Shown here: positions 36,212 through 41,881 of the stretch, piece after piece | Position numbering within the stretch: the stretch's first letter is position 1 | Layout of the letters: each line of letters opens with the position of its first letter | Assembly: GCA_025455485.1 (NCBI GenBank) | Contig: JALOMJ010000015.1 | Location: 1-41,881, forward strand | Reading direction: 5' to 3' | Origin: Bacteroidia bacterium | Lineage (GTDB): Bacteria; Bacteroidota; Bacteroidia; B-17B0; Aurantibacillaceae | DNA length: 41,881 nucleotides | Translations under genes and position numbers: made by a program | Notes under the pieces: model-generated | Databases searched by the model: none | What the model saw: only the letters and a program-made list of their open reading frames with translations | What the model was told of the DNA's origin: nothing

Positions 36212-37114
36212 TTGAAAGCCTTTACCTCTATAGCGTTTGTGGCACTGGCCCTGGTTTTTTCCTGTAAAAAGGAAAAAACAACACCTTTGCCTGAACCGGC
36301 ACCCACATCCCCTGCAAACCCAAACCCTTTGCCCGCTTGTGCAAACATTCCACAAGGTCCGCAACCTTTTGGCTGGAAAGATTCCTCGGCTAACGAAGAT
36401 GAAAATGTTAATTTTTTCAGGGCACAACCATACAAAGCCGGAGAGTATATTTATTGCGTAAATGGCACCATCTTTCCGCAAAACAGAATGTACGTGTATA
36501 ACTACAGCAGTCAACAACGTATCTTGCTTGGCGAACGCGATGAGTATCTGCCAAGCCTGAACATCAACGGGTGGATGGTGTACAGCAAACCTGATAAAAA
36601 TATTTATAAAATAAAATTAAACGGAGACAGTTTAACTCAGCTTACTTCCGGCGGATTGTATGCTAATCCGCAGTGGGACCCAAGCGGTAAATACATATAC
36701 TGTTATCAGCAAACCACCAGTTTAAGCCCATCGTACTTACTAAAACTCAATTCAAGCGGACAAACAATGGCAGCCTATCCCACACTTTACCCAAACTCAG
36801 TGCCATCAAACCTTCAGGATAATGTTTATCTTCTCACGGTAAACAATAACCGATTAACGGTTATACGCCGCAACCTCATTACAAACGCTGAAATTCAAAT
36901 TACTGCCTCGGGTTTAACACTCAATGGAACACAAAACGATTTTTTCAATATCTGTTGCGATCCCAAGGAAGAGTTTCTTTACTGGAACAATACAAAAGGC
37001 ATATTGCGCTGTAACATCGCCAATAAACAGGTGGATACGTTATTTAAAAACTGCGGAAACATCACGTACCTCAACCCCATTATCAGCCAAAAGCATTTGA
37101 ATACAACCTGCTAA
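36212..37114 (+). CDS. TolB-like beta-propeller lipoprotein
   Basis: A 300-residue lipoprotein. The signal peptide ends in the lipobox VFSCKK (Cys18) followed by a Pro-rich linker. The rest has repeating strands with PD40/TolB-like patterns (YLPSLNINGWMVYSK, YANPQWDPSGKYIYCY, IKLNGDSLTQLTSGG) and six or more cysteines in the second half. It starts at a TTG at 36212, because a good signal peptide follows directly; earlier in-frame codons lie in the rpe end. Its partner is unknown. The end is normal, without sign of truncation, though a full propeller would usually be longer. Function is not known. Confidence 0.68.
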   Translation: MKAFTSIAFVALALVFSCKKEKTTPLPEPAPTSPANPNPLPACANIPQGPQPFGWKDSSANEDENVNFFRAQPYKAGEYIYCVNGTIFPQNRMYVYNYSSQQRILLGERDEYLPSLNINGWMVYSKPDKNIYKIKLNGDSLTQLTSGGLYANPQWDPSGKYIYCYQQTTSLSPSYLLKLNSSGQTMAAYPTLYPNSVPSNLQDNVYLLTVNNNRLTVIRRNLITNAEIQITASGLTLNGTQNDFFNICCDPKEEFLYWNNTKGILRCNIANKQVDTLFKNCGNITYLNPIISQKHLNTTC

Positions 37115-37145
37115 ACAAGCAGTGGCGGGAACTGGATTTTTTTCC

Positions 37146-39059
37146 CTAGGATTTTGTGTCGCTCAAATTCAGCACATTATTTTTTTCCTTCACTGTTCCC
37201 TCATCAATCAAATCATTCAGCGCGTTTATCCAGGTTTCATCCTTCCTGAATTTCATTTGCAACCGCATGGCATCCATGCTTAAAGGGCCTTTTGCCAGGG
37301 ATTCAACTATGTTTTTTTTTAGCTTTTCAAGGCTGGGTTGTTTTTTTTTAATGCACACATCGCAATGGCCGCATTCACTGAATTGCAGTTCATTAAAATA
37401 CATCAGCAATTGTACCTGGCGGCAAATTTTGTTGTTCTCAGAATAGTTCATTACTGCCTGCATTTTTTCGCGTGCTTTTTCCTTTAAAAGTTTGTAATTA
37501 TCCGGACTCAACTGCAGGTATTTGGCGTGTACGCGGTTTTGAAGAAAAACCAGTTTCGGTATAGAAGATTGCGGGAAGTAGGAAATTAGTTCGTGTTTAT
37601 TTAATGTTTCAAGTTGTTCTTTTACCGCAGCCTGACTCATTTTACAACGGTAAGCCAGATCTTTTTCCACCACGTGCACATAATTGTCGTAAAGGCCGCC
37701 ATAACTGCGAAGCAAGGTTTTAATTACCATCTCGAATTTAGGCTGGCGAATTTGAAAATCGTACACCGTTTCCTTGGAGGCCAGAAACATAAGACGAGAG
37801 GGCTCAAAACCCAAATCGAGCAAACCAAGATAATCTTCGCGCTCCAGAAATTTAACGCTGTTAAACACCTGAACTGCCGTTAAATTGTATGATCTGCAAA
37901 TCTTTTCAATTTCGAAATCTACAGTTAATCCTTGCCCTGCATTTACTGCCACCTGATAATAATTGCAAATGGCCTGGTACGCTTTTTTTATAATTTCGGC
38001 AGGAGGAAAAGCCTGCTCGAACTGTTCTTGTAATTTTTGCTGATCGGCTTTGGTATAAAACAAGGCAGCGTAAGCTGTTTTGCCATCGCGCCCTGCCCTG
38101 CCCGCTTCCTGAAAATAAGCTTCCAGACTGTCGGGCAAATCCAAATGCACCACAAAACGCACATCGGGTTTATCGATGCCCATACCAAATGCATTGGTAG
38201 CACAAATAACCTGAGTGGTGTTTCTGGTCCAGGCTTCCTGCACCGCCTGGCGCTGTTCATATTTTAATCCGGCATGGTACGCCAGACTAGAAATTTTATT
38301 TGCGTTTAAAAATGCAGCGGTACTTTCGGTAAGTTTTCGGTTGCGCACATACACAAGACCTGAGCCTCCCAAACTGCGTATCAATTTAAGCAAACGTTGT
38401 GCTTTGTTTTCCTCAAATTGTACCACATAGCGCAGGTTCTTGCGTTCAAAAGACTGACGAAAAAGATTGGGTTTTTTAAATTCCAGTTTTTCCTGAATGT
38501 CTTCCACTACTTCAGCCGTGGCACTGGCTGTAAGTGCGAGTACCTGCACCTTATTTAAATAATTACGTAATGCGGCTATCTTTAAAAAACTTGGCCGGAA
38601 ATCGTAACCCCATTGCGAAATGCAATGCGCTTCATCAACTGCAAGCAATGTGATGGGCAGGTAAGACAACTGCACTCTGAACTCTTCATTTTCCAAACGC
38701 TCGGGCGACACGTATAAAAATTGAACATGCCCCATGGCCGCATTGTTCATGGCGATGGCCATTTCTTTGTAGGTCATGGCGGCAGAAATAGCTACAGCTG
38801 AAAGTCCGCGTTGTTTTAAATTTTGTACCTGATCGTTCATGAGAGAAATCAAAGGAGAAATAACCAGAGTGGTGCCTCCAAGTTTTAATCCCGCTACCTG
38901 AAAACAAATGGATTTACCTCCTCCTGTGGGCAATAAGGCCAGTGTATCTTTCCCTTCCAAAACCGAAAGTATAATATCTTCCTGCATGGGGCGAAAAGCA
39001 TCAAAACCCCAGTATTTTTTTAAAATGGCGTGTATGTCTTTTTTAAAATTTTCCTTCAC
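37146..39059 (-). CDS. recQ: RecQ-family ATP-dependent DNA helicase
   Basis: A 637-residue SF2 helicase that unwinds DNA 3' to 5' in recombination and repair. Motifs: LLPTGGGKSICFQVAG (Walker A), LAVDEAHCISQWGYDFR (DEAH, Walker B and RecQ loop), ALTASATAEV, YHAGLKYEQRQ, ATNAFGMGIDKPDVRFVVH and QEAGRAGRDG. A Zn-binding cysteine cluster (CRQVQLLMYF and CGHCDVC) follows near residue 590. No HRDC domain is seen; the C-terminus is short (ends LNLSDTKS). The start is a GTG at 39059 (revcomp of CAC), with KENFKKDI after it. Confidence 0.92.
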   Translation of the reverse strand: MKENFKKDIHAILKKYWGFDAFRPMQEDIILSVLEGKDTLALLPTGGGKSICFQVAGLKLGGTTLVISPLISLMNDQVQNLKQRGLSAVAISAAMTYKEMAIAMNNAAMGHVQFLYVSPERLENEEFRVQLSYLPITLLAVDEAHCISQWGYDFRPSFLKIAALRNYLNKVQVLALTASATAEVVEDIQEKLEFKKPNLFRQSFERKNLRYVVQFEENKAQRLLKLIRSLGGSGLVYVRNRKLTESTAAFLNANKISSLAYHAGLKYEQRQAVQEAWTRNTTQVICATNAFGMGIDKPDVRFVVHLDLPDSLEAYFQEAGRAGRDGKTAYAALFYTKADQQKLQEQFEQAFPPAEIIKKAYQAICNYYQVAVNAGQGLTVDFEIEKICRSYNLTAVQVFNSVKFLEREDYLGLLDLGFEPSRLMFLASKETVYDFQIRQPKFEMVIKTLLRSYGGLYDNYVHVVEKDLAYRCKMSQAAVKEQLETLNKHELISYFPQSSIPKLVFLQNRVHAKYLQLSPDNYKLLKEKAREKMQAVMNYSENNKICRQVQLLMYFNELQFSECGHCDVCIKKKQPSLEKLKKNIVESLAKGPLSMDAMRLQMKFRKDETWINALNDLIDEGTVKEKNNVLNLSDTKS

Positions 39060-39152
39060 AAACCCCTGATTAACTTACCTAAATTACAGCAAATTTTGCT
39101 CTCTTCGGGGTATAATATTATCTGATTATCTTCGTTCTCCTTTTTACCGGTA

Positions 39153-41654
39153 CTGAAACGCCTCCTCACATATCTTTGCCTGATTCATTTCACCTTGATT
39201 GGGACCATAAATGCGCAAACACTGAGCATTAGTGGTTTCATTAAAGATGTGGAGGGTAATCCTATAGAGGGCGCAACCTTTGGCCTGAGGGAAGATGCAA
39301 AAGCGGGCGGTTACACCAACGCAAGCGGGCAATACAACCTTATTGCAGAAAGCGGTAAAACCCTTACCCTGGTTTTTTATCACATAAGTTACAGTACACT
39401 TACCCACACGTTTGTTGGTGAGGCCGGGCAATTGCTAAACTATTCTCCGGTATTAAAATTTAAAAATGAACTGGCCCAGGTGGATGTTACAGATAGCCGG
39501 AGCCGGAGCACAGAAGTGCTGAATTTAGACCCTAAAAATTTTTCACGCTTGCCAACACCAACTGGCAATCTGGAAGATTTAATCAAAACACAAATTGGGG
39601 TTAGCAGCCGGAATGAATTGAGCAGTGCCTACAGTGTGAGGGGAGGAAACTTTGACGAAAATCTGGTGTATGTGAATGACATTGAGGTGTACCGCCCTTT
39701 TCTGGTGCGCAGTGGGCAACAGGAAGGCCTTAGTTTTGCCAACCCTTACATGGTGCAAAATATTAATTTTTCGGCCGGTGGATTTGAAGCCAGATACGGA
39801 GATAAAATGAGCTCGGTGTTAGACATCACCTACCGCAAACCAACCGAATTTGCAGGCAATGCTTCTGCAAGTTTTTTAGGGGGCAATGTACAATTGGAAG
39901 GTGTGAGCAACAACCGCCTGGTGGCCTGGAACGTGGGAGCCAGATACCGTTCCAATGTGTATTTGCTTAATTCACTTGATACTGATGGTGAGTACAGACC
40001 CACCTCCATGGACCTACAGAGCTTGATTACTTTTGATTTTAACCCCAAACTCAGAATGGAATTTCTGGGAAGTCTTTCCCAAAGTAAATACCTGGTAGTA
40101 CCAACCAATCGTGAGACCGATTTTGGAACAGTAAACAATGCCTTGCGGTTTACCATTTATTTTGATGGACAGGAAGTGATGCAATATTTCACCGCTACCG
40201 GAGGCTTATCGTTTACCTATAAGCCCAATTCCAAAACCCGATTAAAGTTTATCACCTCAGCCTACACCACAAAAGAAGAAGAGATTTATACCGTGCAGGG
40301 CCAGTATTGGATTGACCAACTGGAAGCTGATTTGGGTCAACCCAATTTCGGGCAAGTGGCGTTTAACCGCGGTGTGGGCACGTTTATCAACAACGGAAGA
40401 AATTATTTGCAGGCCGGTGTGTATAATCTTGAACACAAAGGCGTACATACTTTCGACAAAGACCACGAGTTTTTATGGGGGGCACGTGTGCAGGGTGAAA
40501 TTATAAACGACAAACTCAGCGAGTGGAGAATGATTGACTCAGCAGGTTACAACGTGCCTTACAGTCCTGATCGTATTGATTTGATTGATCCTTACAAAAC
40601 TACAGCGAATTTAAATTCACTCAGAACCCAGGCTTATGCCCAATACAATTATGGTCGTTTATTAAATGACTCCTCCACCCTGCGCATCACGGCAGGTATA
40701 AGGGCCAACCACTGGACACTGAATCAGCAAATCGTATTTTCTCCGCGCGTTACATTTGCATATAAACCCAATTGGAAACACAATTGGCTGTTTAAATTCA
40801 GTACCGGTTTGTATTACCAGCCGCCTTTTTACCGTGAACTGAGAGGGATAGATGGTACGCTCAACACAACCATTAAAGCCCAGCAATCGCTGCACCTGGT
40901 GCTGTCGGGCGATTACCTCTTCAGGATGTGGAAACGGCCATTTAAGTTGATTGCCGCTGCCTATTACAAAGATTTGAAATTTGTAAATCCTTACGAAATT
41001 GATAATGTGCGCATACGCTATTTTGCAAACAACAACACCAGAGGTTACGCAACAGGATTGGATTTACGCTTGAACGGAGAAATTGTACCGGGCGTAGAAA
41101 GCTGGGCCAGCATGGGTTTGATGCGCACATACGAATACTCTAAAGACAACATCCATTACGTGTATTACAACAAAGCCGGAGAAGAGATCATCAAGGGCTA
41201 CACCTTTGACCAGGTAAAAACCGACAGCCAGCAAGTGGACCCAGGCTATATTCCCCGCCCCACCGATCAGCTTTTTACCTTTGGTTTGTTTTTTCAGGAT
41301 TATTTGCCACGCTATCCTAATTTTAAATTTAACCTGAACATGATTTTCGGTACCGGCTTGCCTTTTGGTCCGCCTACTCACCAGCGCTGGCAACAAACCC
41401 TGCGCATGCCAGCCTATAGAAGAGTGGACGTGGGATTTGCTTACAATGCATTAAAACAAAACCGTGAATTTCGCAGCAAAAACATGTTCAATCATTTGAA
41501 AGAGCTTTGGTTTTATCTTGAGATTTTTAATTTTTTGCAGGTGCAAAACACCGTGTCTTACGTTTGGGTTCAAGATGTTACCGGCAACCGGTATGCGGTG
41601 CCCAATTACCTCACCAACCGCCAGGTAAATTTAAGGGTGCAGGTGATGTTTTAA
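39153..41654 (+). CDS. TonB-dependent receptor (start uncertain)
   Basis: An outer-membrane TonB-dependent receptor of about 820-833 residues: an N-terminal carboxypeptidase-regulatory-like domain (GFIKDVEGNPIEGATFGL), a plug domain (NLEDLIKTQIGVSSRNELSS, YSVRGGNFDENLVYVNDIEV, GFEARYGDKMSSVLDI) and a 22-strand barrel ending VNLRVQVMF. The first usual start codon is a TTG at 39195, which gives only MIGTINAQ and no signal peptide. The frame is open upstream to a stop at 39123 and encodes KRLLTYLCLIHFTLIGTINAQ, a good signal peptide if a CTG at 39153 is used. I chose that start because the receptor must be exported. Ligand unknown; no SusD partner follows. Confidence 0.72.
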   Translation: MKRLLTYLCLIHFTLIGTINAQTLSISGFIKDVEGNPIEGATFGLREDAKAGGYTNASGQYNLIAESGKTLTLVFYHISYSTLTHTFVGEAGQLLNYSPVLKFKNELAQVDVTDSRSRSTEVLNLDPKNFSRLPTPTGNLEDLIKTQIGVSSRNELSSAYSVRGGNFDENLVYVNDIEVYRPFLVRSGQQEGLSFANPYMVQNINFSAGGFEARYGDKMSSVLDITYRKPTEFAGNASASFLGGNVQLEGVSNNRLVAWNVGARYRSNVYLLNSLDTDGEYRPTSMDLQSLITFDFNPKLRMEFLGSLSQSKYLVVPTNRETDFGTVNNALRFTIYFDGQEVMQYFTATGGLSFTYKPNSKTRLKFITSAYTTKEEEIYTVQGQYWIDQLEADLGQPNFGQVAFNRGVGTFINNGRNYLQAGVYNLEHKGVHTFDKDHEFLWGARVQGEIINDKLSEWRMIDSAGYNVPYSPDRIDLIDPYKTTANLNSLRTQAYAQYNYGRLLNDSSTLRITAGIRANHWTLNQQIVFSPRVTFAYKPNWKHNWLFKFSTGLYYQPPFYRELRGIDGTLNTTIKAQQSLHLVLSGDYLFRMWKRPFKLIAAAYYKDLKFVNPYEIDNVRIRYFANNNTRGYATGLDLRLNGEIVPGVESWASMGLMRTYEYSKDNIHYVYYNKAGEEIIKGYTFDQVKTDSQQVDPGYIPRPTDQLFTFGLFFQDYLPRYPNFKFNLNMIFGTGLPFGPPTHQRWQQTLRMPAYRRVDVGFAYNALKQNREFRSKNMFNHLKELWFYLEIFNFLQVQNTVSYVWVQDVTGNRYAVPNYLTNRQVNLRVQVMF

Positions 41655-41708
41655 GGAAAGCCGTAGAAATAATCATTATCAAATTGCAGAATCCAATCCC
41701 CTCAATAT

Positions 41709-41749
41709 CGAATCTTGAATCCCGAATCTTGAATCTTCCCTCCCGAATC
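41709..41749. repeat. short tandem-like repeat before the flavin reductase-like gene
   Basis: CGAATCTTGAAT occurs at 41709-41720 and 41723-41734 (14-base period), with a third partial CGAATC at 41744-41749. It lies in the 108-base gap between the receptor and the next gene, and its second copy supplies the TTG of the predicted -33 element. Confidence 0.55.
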
Positions 41750-41758
41750 GTACCTTCG
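41729..41758 (+). promoter_or_regulatory. candidate promoter of the flavin reductase-like gene
   Basis: TTG (41729-41731), a 19-base spacer and TACCTTCG (41751-41758), one mismatch from TAnnTTTG. The ATG at 41763 lies only 4 bases on, implying a leaderless or nearly leaderless message. Confidence 0.4.
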
Positions 41759-41762
41759 CACT

Positions 41763-41881
41763 ATGTTTAGTATAAATCCCAAAGACCTCACGGTGCCTGT
41801 TCTGCAAAAATATTTGCAAAATGCCATTGCGCCCCGTCCCATTTGTTTTGCCAGCACAATCAGCCAAAGCGGAGAACCCAA
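41763..41881 (+). CDS. flavin reductase-like protein, 3' truncated by window edge
   Basis: Only the first 39 codons lie in the window: MFSINPKDLTVPVLQKYLQN followed by AIAPRPICFASTISQSGEPN. The segment IAPRPICFASTIS is the start of a flavin-reductase (DIM6/NTAB-type FMN-binding split-barrel) domain. The rest is cut off by the window end. Activity and partner cannot be judged. Confidence 0.7.
   Translation, partial: MFSINPKDLTVPVLQKYLQNAIAPRPICFASTISQSGEP

Noticed and set aside
39088..39116. An AGCAAA-T-TTTGCT palindrome and a TATAAT hexamer between recQ and the receptor gene.
   Set aside because: TATAAT is the sigma-70 form, but this group uses TAnnTTTG. The palindrome is short and AT-rich, with no matching second site, so an operator cannot be supported.

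Overview
The window is an ordinary-looking chromosomal stretch of a member of the Bacteroidota. Direct signs are a GldC homologue, a type IX secretion (T9SS) triad (a giant PKD-repeat protein with a type B C-terminal sorting domain, a PorP/SprF-family protein and a PorE-like TPR/PD40/OmpA protein), a DUF3822-rsmD pair, an ECF sigma factor beside a membrane-anchored beta-barrel fusion, and promoters of the Bacteroidota type (TTG-N19-TAnnTTTG). No rRNA, tRNA, CRISPR array, prophage or insertion sequence was seen. Species cannot be assigned.

Layout: 1-5.4 kb holds the 3' part of ispE, the lysine pair lysC-lysA, a convergent inward-rectifier K+ channel, and an overlapping SCO1-like/TlpA-like redox pair closed by a terminator. 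5.5-8.5 kb (minus) is a three-gene ECF sigma / anti-sigma-like beta-barrel / PKD lipoprotein operon. 8.6-10.6 kb (minus) carries accD and a class I fructose-bisphosphate aldolase. 10.6-14.9 kb (minus) is a SiaA/SiaB/SiaC-type partner-switching module whose phosphatase is fused to a two-component-type beta-propeller sensor; no SiaD-type diguanylate cyclase is nearby. 14.9-18 kb (plus) has asparagine synthase overlapping a GT4 glycosyltransferase, facing sppA (minus).

19.8-23.2 kb (plus) has a FolK-deoxynucleoside kinase fusion, an OmpA-domain protein and gldC. 23.2-24.6 kb (minus) is DUF3822-rsmD. 24.9-26.7 kb (plus) has a PorG-like (DUF6089) outer-membrane protein and a LON substrate-binding-domain protein. 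26.7-34.5 kb (minus) is the T9SS triad, expressed from a well-matched promoter. Divergent from it is a secreted M43-like metalloprotease whose catalytic Glu is replaced by Gln. 35.5-41.9 kb has rpe, a TolB-like lipoprotein, recQ (minus), a TonB-dependent receptor with an unusual start, and the 5' end of a flavin-reductase-like gene.

The most interesting elements are the propeller-SiaABC module, the trans-envelope sigma/anti-sigma/beta-barrel operon, the FolK-dNK fusion and the apparent pseudo-metalloprotease. All functions are read from motifs; no database search was possible.
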